Shown here in pieces: positions 54,538 through 64,000 of a stretch of DNA of 64,000 nucleotides. Position 1 is the stretch's first letter. Each line of letters starts with the position of its first letter. The notes beneath the pieces were generated by a model. It searched no databases. It was given only the letters and a program-made list of their open reading frames with translations, and was not told the origin of the DNA. A program made the position numbers and the translations under genes. Origin of the DNA: Sulfurospirillum diekertiae (GTDB lineage Bacteria; Campylobacterota; Campylobacteria; Campylobacterales; Sulfurospirillaceae); assembly GCF_011769985.2 (NCBI RefSeq), contig NZ_CP039734.2, positions 124,001 to 188,000 of the forward strand. The letters are read 5' to 3'.

Positions 54538-54987
54538 ATGTTAATTGATGTTGTAGAGATTCAAAAAATACTTCCCCATCGCTTTCCTTTTTTACTCGTG
54601 GATAGAATTACCGCACTTACGCCAGGCGAGTCTATTGAAGGATTTAAAAATATTACAATAGGCGAACAGATTTTTCAAGGACATTTCCCAGATCATCCCA
54701 TTTACCCGGGTGTTATGATTATTGAAGGTATGGCACAAGCGGGTGGCGTTCTTGCGTTTAAAAGCATGGATGAAGAGAAGCAAGAAGATACGAAAGAAAA
54801 AGTGGTTTATTTTATGAGTATTGATAATGCGAAATTTAGAAGCCCTGTAAAGCCTGGAGATCAGTTAGTGTACAAACTTAATGTTCTAAAACACAGAGGT
54901 AATATCTGGGTTTTAGATGCCAAAGCTTATGTTGACGACAAGCTTGTCGCGGAAGCAGAGCTTAAAGCTATGATAGTGGACAAATAA
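54538..54987 (+). CDS. fabZ: 3-hydroxyacyl-ACP dehydratase FabZ
   Basis: A 149-residue hot-dog-fold dehydratase of fatty acid synthesis. The catalytic segment [25 protein letters not shown] holds the His and Glu, and [14 protein letters not shown] is the usual start. AGAAGGTTTCAAAG precedes the ATG. It lies one base before lpxA, the usual pairing that balances fatty acid and lipid A synthesis. Confidence 0.97.
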   Translation: MLIDVVEIQKILPHRFPFLLVDRITALTPGESIEGFKNITIGEQIFQGHFPDHPIYPGVMIIEGMAQAGGVLAFKSMDEEKQEDTKEKVVYFMSIDNAKFRSPVKPGDQLVYKLNVLKHRGNIWVLDAKAYVDDKLVAEAELKAMIVDK

Positions 54988-54988
54988 C

Positions 54989-55783
54989 ATGCCAAACATT
55001 CATCCAACTGCCATTGTTGAAGAGGGAGCGAGTTTAGCAGACGATGTAAAAATCGGAGCTTATGCTTTTGTATCCAAAGATACCATACTTAAAAGTGGTG
55101 TTGAGGTGATGCAAGGAGCACAAATCTATGGTGTAACTAAAGTTGGCGAGGATACAAAAATTTGTCCTTATGCCGTTATTGGTATGCCACCACAGGATAT
55201 TGGGTATAAACCAGAAGATGATGTACGCGTTGAGATAGGTCGTAATGTCATGATCCGTGAATTTGTAACGATTAATGCAGGAACCAAAAAAGGTGGCGGT
55301 GTTACACGCATTGGTAATAATTGTTTTATCATGATTTACTGCCATATCGCACATGATTGTCAAGTTGGCAATAATGTTATTATGGCCAACAATGCGACAC
55401 TCGCAGGCCATGTACACATAGGTTCTTTCACTGTCATTGGTGGTATGACTCCGATTCATCAGTTTGTCCATATTGGAGAAGGTGTCATGATCGGAGGAGC
55501 AAGTGCTATTAGCCAAGATATCCCACCTTTTTGTTTAGCAGAAGGAAATCGTGCGGTTGTTCGAGGCCTTAACAGCGTTGGGTTAAAACGTCGTTTTGAG
55601 CGAGAAGATATTACCGCCATTCAAAGTGCGTATAAACAACTTTTTAGAAGTGAAAACGCTATTAAAGAGACAGCGGCTAAATTATTAGTGAGCGAAACAA
55701 ACGAAAAAGTGTTGCAAATGTGCAACTTTATTATGGAATCCACACGAGGTATTCCATTCGAGAGGAAAAATAATGGTCAATAG
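54989..55783 (+). CDS. lpxA: UDP-N-acetylglucosamine O-acyltransferase
   Basis: The 264-residue left-handed beta-helix enzyme does the first step of lipid A synthesis. Hexapeptide repeats run from residue 3 to about 190, with the catalytic His in [29 protein letters not shown] and the conserved [13 protein letters not shown]. The C-terminal helices include [15 protein letters not shown]. It overlaps clpX by 11 bases. Confidence 0.96.
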   Translation: MPNIHPTAIVEEGASLADDVKIGAYAFVSKDTILKSGVEVMQGAQIYGVTKVGEDTKICPYAVIGMPPQDIGYKPEDDVRVEIGRNVMIREFVTINAGTKKGGGVTRIGNNCFIMIYCHIAHDCQVGNNVIMANNATLAGHVHIGSFTVIGGMTPIHQFVHIGEGVMIGGASAISQDIPPFCLAEGNRAVVRGLNSVGLKRRFEREDITAIQSAYKQLFRSENAIKETAAKLLVSETNEKVLQMCNFIMESTRGIPFERKNNGQ

Positions 55784-57005
55784 AGAGTGTAGTTTTTGTG
55801 GCACCAAAGAGAGTAATGACACCCGTTTAATCGCAGGCGATGATGTTTTTATCTGCGAACATTGTGTTATTTCTGCCCATAAAATCTTTTTTGGAGAAAT
55901 TCCAGAGCCTTCTGTGAGTAGTAGTGAAGAGGCTTTTGATCAAGAACTTTTAGCTCCAAAAGAGTTAAAAAAAGTGCTTGATGATTTTGTCATTGGGCAA
56001 GACCAAGCTAAAAAGATTTTTTCAGTCGGTGTGTATAACCACTATAAGAGAATTTTCAAGCAAAGTACCATTCAAGATGATACCGAAATTTCTAAATCTA
56101 ACATTTTACTCATTGGACCAACAGGTAGTGGTAAAACATTGATGGCTCAAACTTTGGCGCGTTTTTTGGATGTACCAATCGCAATCTCAGATGCAACCAG
56201 TTTAACCGAAGCGGGTTATGTGGGCGAAGATGTTGAAAATATTCTCACAAAATTGCTTCAATGTGCCAATGGAGATATTAAGAAAGCGGAACAAGGTATT
56301 GTCTTTATCGATGAGATTGACAAAATTGCGCGTATGAGTGAGAATCGCTCGATTACCAGAGATGTTTCAGGTGAAGGCGTTCAACAAGCACTGCTTAAAA
56401 TTATCGAAGGTAGCATTGTTAACATTCCACCAAAGGGTGGGCGAAAACACCCAAATCAAGATTTTATTCAGATTGATACCACCAACATTTTATTTGTCTG
56501 TGCCGGAGCCTTTGATGGCTTGGAAGAGATTATTAAACGTCGTATCGGTAAAAATGTCCTTGGCTTTGAGCAAGAAAAACGTACAAAAAGCCAAGATGCA
56601 GGACTTTTTGATCTTGCAGAACCGGATGATTTAGTCCATTATGGGTTGATTCCAGAGCTGATTGGACGTTTACATGTAACGGCAAAGCTTTCACCGATTA
56701 CTAAAGAAGATATGGTGCGTATTTTGACAGAACCTAAAAATGCGATTTACAAACAATATCGAAAACTTTTTGCGATTGATAATGTTGAGCTCTCTTTCGA
56801 AAAAGAGGCATTGGATTCTGTAGCTGAGCTTGCGATCAAACGTAAGACGGGAGCGAGAGGACTTCGAAGTATTATCGAAGATATTATGGTTGATGTGATG
56901 TATGAACTTCCAGAACTAAGTGGCTATGAAGTGGTGATTACAAAAGATGTAGTGACAAAAGGTGAAAAACCACTTTATATCAAAAAAGATAAAAAAAGTG
57001 CGTAA
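55773..57005 (+). CDS. clpX: ATP-dependent protease ATP-binding subunit ClpX
   Basis: A 410-residue unfoldase that feeds ClpP. The N-terminal zinc finger (CSFCGTKES...CEHC) is followed by the AAA domain: GPTGSGKT, the pore loop GYVGED, Walker [11 protein letters not shown] and sensor 2 in [11 protein letters not shown]. The usual GRLPV of ClpX reads GRLHV here, where a palindrome copy (56669-56680) lies. GAGAGGAAAAA precedes the ATG. ClpP is not adjacent. Confidence 0.96.
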   Translation: MVNRECSFCGTKESNDTRLIAGDDVFICEHCVISAHKIFFGEIPEPSVSSSEEAFDQELLAPKELKKVLDDFVIGQDQAKKIFSVGVYNHYKRIFKQSTIQDDTEISKSNILLIGPTGSGKTLMAQTLARFLDVPIAISDATSLTEAGYVGEDVENILTKLLQCANGDIKKAEQGIVFIDEIDKIARMSENRSITRDVSGEGVQQALLKIIEGSIVNIPPKGGRKHPNQDFIQIDTTNILFVCAGAFDGLEEIIKRRIGKNVLGFEQEKRTKSQDAGLFDLAEPDDLVHYGLIPELIGRLHVTAKLSPITKEDMVRILTEPKNAIYKQYRKLFAIDNVELSFEKEALDSVAELAIKRKTGARGLRSIIEDIMVDVMYELPELSGYEVVITKDVVTKGEKPLYIKKDKKSA

Positions 57006-57020
57006 AAAAGGAATAGAGAG

Positions 57021-58055
57021 ATGATTTTGGACAAGATAATAGGATTCTTCTCAAGTGATATGAGTATCGACCTTGGAACGGCGAATACCTTGGTATTGGT
57101 CAAAGGTAAAGGTATTATTATCAATGAGCCTTCCGTCGTCGCTGTACAACGCAACCGCTATGGTAAACAAAATATCTTAGCAGTGGGTAAAGAGGCAAAA
57201 AATATGGTGGGTAAGACGCCAGGTGACATTGAAGCGATCCGCCCAATGCGTGATGGCGTTATCGCTGATTTTGATATGACGGAGAAAATGATTCGTTATT
57301 TCATTGAAAAGGCGCATCGAAGAAAAAGCTTTTTACGACCACGTATCATCATCTGCGTTCCTTATGGTTTGACACAAGTAGAACGTAAAGCAGTACGTGA
57401 ATCTGCAATGAGCGCAGGGGCACGTGAAGTTTTCCTCATCGAAGAGCCTATGGCAGCAGCCATTGGTGCAGGACTCCCTGTCCGTGAGCCACAAGGAAGT
57501 TTGGTTGTTGACATCGGCGGTGGTACAACTGAAATCGGCGTTGTATCTTTAGGAGGGTTGGTTATCAGTAAATCCATTCGCGTTGCGGGTGATAAGATTG
57601 ATATGGCTATTGTCGATTACGTTAAGAAAAAATATAACTTATTAATTGGTGAGCGAACGGGGGAAGAGATCAAAATTGCCATTGGTACAGCTGTTCCTAT
57701 GGATGAGCCTATCTCTATGGTGGTTAAAGGGCGCGATCAAGTGAGCGGACTTTTGAGCCGTATTGAACTGACCAGTGAAGATGTAAGAGATGCCATTAAA
57801 GAACCACTCAAAGAAATTGCCGACGCGCTTAAAGATGTCCTTGAAGTGATGCCTCCAGACCTTGCAGGGGATATTGTTGAAAACGGTGTAGTTTTAACCG
57901 GTGGTGGAGCTTTGATTCGAGGCTTCGATAAATACCTTTCAGACATCGTGAAGTTACCTGTTTTTGTTGCCGATGAACCACTTTTAGCGGTTGCAAAAGG
58001 TACAGGAAAAGCACTCGAAGAGATTGAACTTTTACAACAATTGTCGAATGAGTAA
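57021..58055 (+). CDS. mreB: Rod shape-determining protein MreB
   Basis: A 344-residue actin homologue that guides wall synthesis along the rod. Nucleotide motifs: [11 protein letters not shown] (phosphate 1), [17 protein letters not shown] (phosphate 2), [10 protein letters not shown] (adenosine). [13 protein letters not shown] matches the family. AAGGAATAGAGAG precedes the ATG. mreC overlaps its end by eight bases. Confidence 0.97.
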   Translation: MILDKIIGFFSSDMSIDLGTANTLVLVKGKGIIINEPSVVAVQRNRYGKQNILAVGKEAKNMVGKTPGDIEAIRPMRDGVIADFDMTEKMIRYFIEKAHRRKSFLRPRIIICVPYGLTQVERKAVRESAMSAGAREVFLIEEPMAAAIGAGLPVREPQGSLVVDIGGGTTEIGVVSLGGLVISKSIRVAGDKIDMAIVDYVKKKYNLLIGERTGEEIKIAIGTAVPMDEPISMVVKGRDQVSGLLSRIELTSEDVRDAIKEPLKEIADALKDVLEVMPPDLAGDIVENGVVLTGGGALIRGFDKYLSDIVKLPVFVADEPLLAVAKGTGKALEEIELLQQLSNE

Positions 58056-58794
58056 ATTTAAAATCATTATTTTGCTTTGCATCTTTGTGTTTGTATCGTT
58101 TCGGTACAGCACAGATGCAAGGCACATTATAGGTGGCATTAATACAAAAATTCTTGCTTCTTATGGTGATATGAAAATGCAAATTGAAGCTAAGATCAAT
58201 GAACATTTTGCTCAACAAGAAGAGATTCAGCGATTACGTACCGAAAATCAATCATTACAAAAATCAGCCGTTCTTTCCATTGCTTTTGCAAGTAAACTGA
58301 GCGATATGCTTAAGGAACACAATGTTACAGCATACAATCCTCGTGTGAGTATGATTCAATCCATTGGGTATACCAATTTGAATGATTATGGCAAAGTATG
58401 GTTAAAGTTCGATGACTTTAATCAAAGTAAAATTTATGGACTCTTACAACAAGGATACGCAGCAGGCATTGTTGTCTCGAACGATGGGCACCCTCAAGGG
58501 TTACTTTTAAGTGATCCAAAATCCATATTTGCTGTCTATATTGGAAATCAAAAAATGCAAGGTATTGCGCAAGGTAACCGCAAAGAAGTGCTAGTCAAAT
58601 ATATTTCTCAGTGGTTACAGCCACAAGTGGGAGATGAAGTTATCACCAGCGGGCTGGATGGAATTTTCTTTGAAGGTATAAAAGTGGGAGTTGTGACGGA
58701 AGTCATTGATGAAGAGTCTTCAAAAACGGTGGTCGTAAAACCCTATGCAGCACCACATGTACCAGCGTATATGCATGTCATTATGCAAAACTAG
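58048..58794 (+). CDS. mreC: Rod shape-determining protein MreC
   Basis: A 248-residue protein with one N-terminal transmembrane helix ([16 protein letters not shown]), a coiled coil (residues about 45-75) and a periplasmic beta domain ([17 protein letters not shown]..., [25 protein letters not shown]). The GDxVxTSGxxGxFPxGxxVGxV form is the MreC hallmark, here with FFEG. It links MreB to the wall machinery. The start overlaps mreB, without a clear ribosome site. Confidence 0.93.
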   Translation: MSKFKIIILLCIFVFVSFRYSTDARHIIGGINTKILASYGDMKMQIEAKINEHFAQQEEIQRLRTENQSLQKSAVLSIAFASKLSDMLKEHNVTAYNPRVSMIQSIGYTNLNDYGKVWLKFDDFNQSKIYGLLQQGYAAGIVVSNDGHPQGLLLSDPKSIFAVYIGNQKMQGIAQGNRKEVLVKYISQWLQPQVGDEVITSGLDGIFFEGIKVGVVTEVIDEESSKTVVVKPYAAPHVPAYMHVIMQN

Positions 58795-58855
58795 TCTTGA
58801 ATCCACTGCCTTTGAGGCATTGGGTTGAATACTACATGTAGATTAAAGGAAAGAG

Positions 58856-61800
58856 ATGCCAAAACGTCAAGATATTAAAACCATATTATTAATCGGATCA
58901 GGTCCTATTGTAATCGGACAGGCATGTGAATTTGACTATTCAGGAACGCAAGCAGCAAAAACTTTAAAAGAGCTTGGATACAGAGTTGTGCTTGTTAACT
59001 CCAATCCAGCGACCATTATGACAGACCCTGAATTTGCAGATCGCACTTATATTGAACCTATTACACCTGAAGTGATTGCCCGTATTATTGAAAAAGAGAG
59101 AGTCGATGCTATTCTTCCAACGATGGGTGGACAAACGGCACTGAATGTCGCAATGACGATGCATGACCAAGGAATGCTCAAAGATATTATATTTTTAGGT
59201 GCCAATCCCGCAGCGATTAAAAAAGGTGAAGACAGGCAAGCTTTTAAAGAAGCGATGCTTAAAATTGGGATGGATTTACCAATCAGTGCCTATGCCTATA
59301 ATTTAGAAGATGCGTATGCGGCAGCAGATAAAATTGGATTCCCACTGATTATTCGTGCCTCTTATACCTTAGCAGGTGGTGGTAGCGGTGTTGCCTATAA
59401 CATTGATGAGTTCAAAGAACTTGCCATGGCAGGGCTTGATGCCAGCCCGATTAATGAGATTTTGATTGAAGAGTCTCTGCTGGGTTGGAAAGAGTACGAG
59501 ATGGAAGTCATCCGTGATCATGCCGATAACTGCATCATCGTCTGCTCCATCGAGAACTTTGATCCGATGGGTGTTCACACGGGGGATTCCATTACCATTG
59601 CACCAGCTCTAACGTTGACTGATAAAGAGTACCAACGTATGCGAAATGCTTCATTTGCGATTCTTCGTGAAATTGGTGTGGATACGGGTGGTAGTAATGT
59701 TCAGTTTTCCATCTGTCCGCAAACAGGAAGAATGACCGTTATTGAGATGAATCCTCGAGTCAGTCGTAGTTCCGCCCTTGCATCTAAAGCGACAGGTTAC
59801 CCGATTGCCAAAGTGGCAACGCTTTTAGCGGTTGGCTTTACACTGGATGAGATTAAAAATGACATTACAGGAACGGCGGCAAGCTTTGAGCCAGTCATTG
59901 ACTACATCGTGACGAAGATTCCTCGTTTTACGTTTGAAAAATTTCCATTGGCAGATTCAACGCTGACCACTTCAATGAAGAGTGTGGGCGAGGTTATGGC
60001 GATTGGTCGTACGTTTAAAGAGTCATTCCAAAAAGCGCTTTGCTCTCTTGAAACCAATTTAAGTGGATTTGAGAGCCTTAAAGTAGACGAAGATAAACTC
60101 AAAAATGAGATCAGAAGACCAAACTGCGATAGAGTGCTCTATGTAGGTGAAGCATTCCGTCGAGGTTATAGCGTTGAAGATGTATTTAATCTAAGTAAAA
60201 TTGATCCATGGTTCTTAGGTCAAATTAAAGAAATTATTGATTTTGAGACAAAAATTGATATGTTTATTCTCAACGATGAAGAACTGTTACGTAAAGCTAA
60301 AACAATGGGTTTCTCAGACAAAATGATCGCAAAACTGATCAACAAAGAAGACAACTTAGAGCTCACAACCAATGACATTTATTTTGCACGTAACAAACTC
60401 GGCATCGACTTTGAATACAATGAAGTTGACACGTGTGCGGCGGAATTTAAAGCTCTGACACCGTACCTTTACTCCACGACCAATGTGACCAAATTACCTT
60501 TACATGTAAAAGAGAAAGAGACACAGAAAAAAGTCATGATCATCGGTGGAGGACCAAACAGAATTGGTCAAGGCATTGAGTTTGACTACTGTTGTGTTCA
60601 CGCGGCATATGCCTTAAATGACATGGGTGTTAAAACCATTATGTACAACTGTAACCCGGAAACCGTTTCGACTGACTATGATACGAGCGATATTCTCTAC
60701 TTTGAACCGATTGATTTTGAACATGTTAGAAGTGTGGTGGAAAAAGAGAATCCAGATGGCGTTATCGTTCATTTTGGTGGACAAACACCTCTTAAATTGG
60801 CTAAAAAACTCACTGTTATGGGTGCAAAAATCATTGGCACAACAGCACGTGTGATCGATATGGCAGAAGATAGAGAAAAATTTTCGAAATTTATCACTGA
60901 AAATAATATCAAACAACCTCATAATGCAACCGCAACGAGTGAAGAAGAGGCGATTGAAAAAGCAAAAGAGATTGGATACCCTGTTCTTGTGCGCCCAAGC
61001 TACGTTCTAGGCGGGCGTGCAATGCGTATCGTTTACAATGAGAGTGAACTACGTACCTATATGAATGAAGCGGTGAGCGTGAGCCATAATTCACCTGTAT
61101 TAATTGACCAATTCTTAGATCGTGCTATTGAAATGGATGTTGATGCTATTTGTGATGGCAAAGAGGTTTATATCGGCGGTATTATGCAACACATCGAAGA
61201 AGCTGGAATTCACAGTGGAGATAGTGCTTGTTCATTGCCTTCTATCAGCCTTAGCGATGCACTTTTAAGTAAAATTGAATCCCAAACCAAGCAAATTGCG
61301 CTAAACCTTGGTGTTGTAGGTTTGATGAACATTCAATACGCGATCTACCAAGATGATGTTTATATGATCGAAGTCAATCCTCGTGCTAGTCGTACTGTCC
61401 CCTTTGTCAGCAAAGCGACGGGTATTCCAATGGCAAAAGTGGCAACACGTGTTATGTTCCAAGGAAACCTTCGAGAAGCACTTTCTTTTTATGACAAATT
61501 TGATGTGGTGCGTGAAGGCAATGGCATCTTAAAACCTAAAAAATTTGATCATGTTGCAGTGAAAGAAGCGGTATTCCCATTCAATAAACTTCAAGGCGCT
61601 GACCTTATCTTAGGACCTGAGATGAAATCAACCGGTGAAGTTATGGGCATTAGCCGCAACTTCCCTGCTTCATTTGCTAAAAGCCAAATCGCTTCAGCGA
61701 ACGTACTACCCAAAAGCGGTTCAGTCTTTATCTCGTTGGTAGACATCGACAAATCCTTTGCCAAAGAGATCGGGACGAAATTTGAAGCGCTTGGCTTTAA

Positions 61801-62113
61801 GGTCATCGCAACAGGTGGAACGCACAAAGCCTTGCAAGAAGCAGGTGTGAATGCAGAGTTTGTTTATAAAATCTCTGAAGGTCGCCCTAATATCGAAGAT
61901 AAACTCAAAAATGGTGACATTGCCCTTGTGATTAACACGAGCGATAATAAATCCAGCAAAGACGATGCAAAGAAAATTCGCCAAGCCGTGCTTCGCTTTA
62001 AAATCCCTTACTTTACCACTGTCTCTGCGGCATCTGCTGCAACAACAGCGATAGAGTACATTCAAGACAAAAGTGCGCTTGAACCACGTGCTTTACAAGA
62101 TTATTTAAACTAG
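58856..62113 (+). CDS. carB: Carbamoyl-phosphate synthase large subunit
   Basis: The 1085-residue enzyme makes carbamoyl phosphate for arginine and pyrimidines. It has two ATP-grasp halves: [22 protein letters not shown] and [16 protein letters not shown]-like motifs in the first, [19 protein letters not shown] and [18 protein letters not shown] in the second, then the allosteric MGS-like domain ([18 protein letters not shown]). AAAGGAAAGAG precedes the ATG. A palindrome CTACATGTAG core lies in the 61-base gap before it, and a perfect 12-mer (60499) is inside. Confidence 0.97.
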   Translation: MPKRQDIKTILLIGSGPIVIGQACEFDYSGTQAAKTLKELGYRVVLVNSNPATIMTDPEFADRTYIEPITPEVIARIIEKERVDAILPTMGGQTALNVAMTMHDQGMLKDIIFLGANPAAIKKGEDRQAFKEAMLKIGMDLPISAYAYNLEDAYAAADKIGFPLIIRASYTLAGGGSGVAYNIDEFKELAMAGLDASPINEILIEESLLGWKEYEMEVIRDHADNCIIVCSIENFDPMGVHTGDSITIAPALTLTDKEYQRMRNASFAILREIGVDTGGSNVQFSICPQTGRMTVIEMNPRVSRSSALASKATGYPIAKVATLLAVGFTLDEIKNDITGTAASFEPVIDYIVTKIPRFTFEKFPLADSTLTTSMKSVGEVMAIGRTFKESFQKALCSLETNLSGFESLKVDEDKLKNEIRRPNCDRVLYVGEAFRRGYSVEDVFNLSKIDPWFLGQIKEIIDFETKIDMFILNDEELLRKAKTMGFSDKMIAKLINKEDNLELTTNDIYFARNKLGIDFEYNEVDTCAAEFKALTPYLYSTTNVTKLPLHVKEKETQKKVMIIGGGPNRIGQGIEFDYCCVHAAYALNDMGVKTIMYNCNPETVSTDYDTSDILYFEPIDFEHVRSVVEKENPDGVIVHFGGQTPLKLAKKLTVMGAKIIGTTARVIDMAEDREKFSKFITENNIKQPHNATATSEEEAIEKAKEIGYPVLVRPSYVLGGRAMRIVYNESELRTYMNEAVSVSHNSPVLIDQFLDRAIEMDVDAICDGKEVYIGGIMQHIEEAGIHSGDSACSLPSISLSDALLSKIESQTKQIALNLGVVGLMNIQYAIYQDDVYMIEVNPRASRTVPFVSKATGIPMAKVATRVMFQGNLREALSFYDKFDVVREGNGILKPKKFDHVAVKEAVFPFNKLQGADLILGPEMKSTGEVMGISRNFPASFAKSQIASANVLPKSGSVFISLVDIDKSFAKEIGTKFEALGFKVIATGGTHKALQEAGVNAEFVYKISEGRPNIEDKLKNGDIALVINTSDNKSSKDDAKKIRQAVLRFKIPYFTTVSAASAATTAIEYIQDKSALEPRALQDYLN

Positions 62114-62119
62114 AAAATC

Positions 62120-62560
62120 ATGAACCCCAACCTTGTTTATCTTGCGCAAACAGAGACAACGGTGGGGTTCCTTTCCCAAAATGCTGAAGCACTCGCTCGC
62201 ACAAAAAACCGCCCCAAAGGTAAACCTTTTCTCATTAGTGTTGATTCACTGAACACCCTTCGTTCCTTTACCAGAGTTCCCAAACATCATAAAAACCGTG
62301 TTCGAAGAACTCAAAAAACAACCTTTGTTTACCCATGTGGATTAGCAATTCGTGTGGTTAAGGACGAAGAGCATTTGCAGTTTTTGAAAAAATTTAAATG
62401 GAGCTACTCCACCTCGTCTAACCCTAGTGGAAAGGGCTTTGATGAAGCATTTGCAATCGAAAAAGCGGATGTCATTGTTTTTACATGTAAAGGTTTTTTT
62501 GAAGATAAACCCTCAACTATTTACAAACTTGGAAAACGAAAACTAAGGAAATTACGGTAA
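62120..62560 (+). CDS. Short Sua5/YrdC/YciO-like protein
   Basis: A 146-residue protein resembling the Sua5/YrdC fold: YLAQTETTVGFLSQNAEALARTKNRPKGKPFLISVDSL at the N-terminus (the KxR-SxN type motifs) and YSTSSNPSGKGFDE near 105. Sua5/YrdC makes threonylcarbamoyl-AMP for t6A in tRNA, but this protein is about 50 residues shorter than usual and may be a variant. It starts six bases after carB, an arrangement also known to me from Helicobacter. One perfect palindrome copy lies in the gene (62480). Confidence 0.75.
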   Translation: MNPNLVYLAQTETTVGFLSQNAEALARTKNRPKGKPFLISVDSLNTLRSFTRVPKHHKNRVRRTQKTTFVYPCGLAIRVVKDEEHLQFLKKFKWSYSTSSNPSGKGFDEAFAIEKADVIVFTCKGFFEDKPSTIYKLGKRKLRKLR

Positions 62561-63183
62561 TGAATCTGCAAAAACTCCAAGAGGCAGAAGCCTATTTTTT
62601 GGAACTCTATCCACAAGGTTTTGAAGATGTAGGACTTTTACCCATCATCAAACGACACAATACCGCCAAAATCGGCGAGCAAGTTCGTGAGCTATTTGCC
62701 AAAGAGAATTTCACACAGCCTGAAATTATTTGTGAAAACTTCGCCAAAATTGTCTCAAAATCGACCCTTATATCACTCTTTGAAAAACCAAAAGTCAGAG
62801 ATATGATCAAGTCGATGCGCATGGAGCGAAGAGACATGTTTTCTATCGGTCTGTATGAAATGCTTTTCGGTGACAAAAAAGAGGGCTTTGACATCGTGGT
62901 AGAGATATTGTCCTTTTACACCTTAGCAAAATGGTCGATCGTAACGCTCATTCCTTATTATTTTTACAGAGATAAAGAGTTTTTCATCAAACCTACAACT
63001 ACCAAAAATATCCTCTCTTTTTTTGAGATCGAAGGGTTAGTCTACAAACCACGACCAAGTTATGAATTTTACGTGCAGTATACAAAAATCTTAGAGCGTA
63101 TGAGAGCAAAAGTCAGTGAGAAGATAAGCCCTCATGACAATGCTGGATTTACAGGCTTTTTGATGATGGCGATGGAAGAGTGA
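62560..63183 (+). CDS. Conserved hypothetical protein, helical
   Basis: A 207-residue soluble, mostly helical protein that I do not recognise. It overlaps the Sua5-like gene by one base (TAATG) and so is likely co-expressed with carB. The sequence includes SLFEKPKVRDMIKSMRMERRDMF and a Tyr/Phe-rich middle (AKWSIVTLIPYYFYRDKEFF) without a signal peptide. Base composition is like its neighbours. Confidence 0.75.
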   Translation: MNLQKLQEAEAYFLELYPQGFEDVGLLPIIKRHNTAKIGEQVRELFAKENFTQPEIICENFAKIVSKSTLISLFEKPKVRDMIKSMRMERRDMFSIGLYEMLFGDKKEGFDIVVEILSFYTLAKWSIVTLIPYYFYRDKEFFIKPTTTKNILSFFEIEGLVYKPRPSYEFYVQYTKILERMRAKVSEKISPHDNAGFTGFLMMAMEE

Positions 63184-63215
63184 TTGTTTGATGCTACTTT
63201 TAATACTTTTATTAT

Positions 63216-63833
63216 TTATAAGTGTAAAGTTTTGATCAATTCAAATACATATACTGTTGAGCTTTCTTTTCCTTGTTCTTGCATATGAACAACATACAAA
63301 TTATTATCATTTAACAGTTTAATTGTATGACAGTTCAATAATAATTTAATTTTTCCCATCCAAATTAGTATATTTGTTTCATAGTATTTATAGTCAATTT
63401 TATGACCTAAGGGATTTTCAGCATGTAATATTTTTCCGCAAGCATCATACGCTTTAATGAAATCTTCTTTATTTAAATAACCCTCTTTAATATTAATTAA
63501 ATCATTCTCAACACCTTCTAAATCACTTGGTTTTTCATAAATTGGGTTTGGATAAAAATCAGGGTTAAGTCTTTCAATATCTTTCAAAATTAGCTTAGCA
63601 TTCCACATTTTTTTTAAATTTTGCACTTGTCTTAAAAATATTTTTTGATTAGCGACAAGTGAACTTAAAGCAATAAGTTCTAATATTTTTCTAATTTGTA
63701 AACACATTAATTCAATATTAACAGCTTGATACATTGCATTTCTTTCACCATTTAGAAATGCATAAACTACATTGGTCCTTCTTTTTATTTCATTCATAAC
63801 GCTTGCATATTTTTCTCGCTCTTTATCCTTCAT
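63216..63833 (-). CDS. Accessory hypothetical protein, HEPN-like helical N-terminus
   Basis: A 205-residue protein in distinctly AT-rich sequence, unlike the carB unit. The start is ATG 63833 with GAGGA upstream. Helical stretches (NAMYQAVNIELMCLQIRKILELIALSSLVANQ, then a Lys-Trp segment and FIKAYDACGKILHAENPLG) look like a scattered family of accessory proteins, perhaps HEPN-related; this rests on pattern only. No partner gene is visible. The AT content and isolation suggest transfer. Confidence 0.6.
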   Translation of the reverse strand: MKDKEREKYASVMNEIKRRTNVVYAFLNGERNAMYQAVNIELMCLQIRKILELIALSSLVANQKIFLRQVQNLKKMWNAKLILKDIERLNPDFYPNPIYEKPSDLEGVENDLINIKEGYLNKEDFIKAYDACGKILHAENPLGHKIDYKYYETNILIWMGKIKLLLNCHTIKLLNDNNLYVVHMQEQGKESSTVYVFELIKTLHL

Positions 63834-63907
63834 CGTTATCCTCAATAAGTACAGAAAAATTATATAGAATGACTTAATTATTTTTTAATCTAAATAGATC
63901 TTTTACC

Positions 63908-63919
63908 TTTACATGTAAA
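63908..63919. repeat. Perfect TTTACATGTAAA between genes
   Basis: A perfect 12-base copy of the iterated palindrome in the gap between the accessory gene start and the stop of the next minus-strand gene. It lies three bases after that stop, a position reminiscent of the convergent-gene copy at 27583. Confidence 0.85.
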
Positions 63920-63921
63920 TT

Positions 63922-64000
63922 CTACATTTTCCCCGTAATCTTCCGAATCGCAAGCGAAGCAAGCGTCAAACCGAACGAAGCCGTTACACACATTAAACTT
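63922..64000 (-). CDS. tcdA: Probable tRNA threonylcarbamoyladenosine dehydratase, 3' end only
   Basis: The last 79 bases hold the minus-strand end of a gene: 25 codons (MCVTASFGLTLASLAIRKI plus a few) then TAG. The pattern VTASFG-x-AS-x-A-x-RK resembles the C-terminus of TcdA/YgdL (VTATFGFVAVSHALKK in E. coli from memory). Most of the gene is outside the window, so this is tentative. Confidence 0.5.
   Translation of the reverse strand, partial: SLMCVTASFGLTLASLAIRKITGKM

Noticed and set aside
55034-55516. Minus-strand 160-codon frame inside lpxA
   Set aside because: It is a shadow of the lpxA coding frame, with no ribosome site and low-complexity His/Asn/Thr-rich content.
58807-58819. TGCC-TTTGA-GGCA hairpin after mreC as terminator
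   Set aside because: Only a 4-bp stem with no T tract; too weak to call.
61721-62065. Minus-strand 114-codon frame inside carB
   Set aside because: It lies wholly within the conserved allosteric domain of carB and shows no protein family pattern.
764-63919. The iterated palindrome as an ordinary transcription factor operator
   Set aside because: Most copies are deep inside coding regions of unrelated genes on both strands; only a few are upstream of a gene.
764-63919. The iterated palindrome as a Neisseria/Haemophilus-type DNA uptake sequence
   Set aside because: Those words are asymmetric and oriented; a palindrome has no orientation, and no uptake genes lie in the window. Not excluded, but weaker than a methylation or structural role.
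1-64000. CRISPR arrays, tRNA/rRNA genes, IS elements, prophage
   Set aside because: I looked for regularly spaced repeats, clover-leaf ends, transposase motifs and phage genes and saw none; small RNAs without hairpin signals could be missed.

Overview
The window is a gene-dense chromosomal stretch of a Campylobacterota (epsilonproteobacterial) genome, most like Sulfurospirillum or a close relative. I infer this from the 14-gene nuo operon, in which nuoE and nuoF are replaced by two small Helicobacter/Campylobacter-type genes, from pflA (flagellar motor) directly after nuoN, and from a split Aer-type CetA/CetB receptor pair. The run rpmE-rsmI-rlmB-membrane protein-periplasmic protein-aminotransferase-hom-yraN-trxA-trxB also matches the Campylobacter jejuni order as I remember it. 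I saw no tRNA, rRNA, CRISPR array, prophage or IS element, and no gene-free stretch longer than about 300 bases.

Layout. 1-6717: end of a DMT exporter, a short Fur-type regulator with a lipoprotein gene and nfo, a FadL-type porin with an acyl-CoA ligase, and an AAA ATPase. 6895-20742: the complete nuo operon (A-D, two substitute subunits, G-N), closed by a strong terminator, then pflA. 23189-25521 (minus): aldehyde dehydrogenase and miaA. 25653-27559: mqnP-type prenyltransferase and two small genes. 27609-29535 (minus): CetA/CetB-like energy taxis pair. 29663-31767: convergent moaA and moeA. 31848-43941: rsmE, rpmE, rsmI, rlmB, an aminotransferase, hom, trxA, trxB, dapB, purF and a radical SAM gene. 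43963-47812 (minus): two DUF2393-like genes, hisIE, an SPFH protein and ilvE. 48022-49928: second aldehyde dehydrogenase and bcp. 49948-53275 (minus): a decaying pair, a frameshifted DUF748-like gene and a response regulator cut off in its DNA-binding domain. 53418-63183: queH, fabZ, lpxA, clpX, mreB, mreC, carB and two small genes. The right end holds an AT-rich accessory gene and the 3' end of a probable tcdA.

The most striking signal is not a gene. The perfect palindrome TTTACATGTAAA and near-perfect variants recur across the window on a common 8-base core, TACATGTA. I count 30 cores, 22 of them extended to TTACATGTAA and 11 matching all 12 bases. Most lie inside coding sequence, in the two reading frames that avoid the TAA (Leu-His-Val or Phe/Val-Thr-Cys-Lys). 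They clump in the nuoF-substitute/nuoG, moeA-rsmE and aldehyde dehydrogenase genes and are nearly absent from 33 to 48 kb. One copy is the centre of a 28-bp perfect palindrome between convergent genes. This looks like a highly iterated genomic palindrome comparable in style to cyanobacterial HIP1; I know of no description of it.
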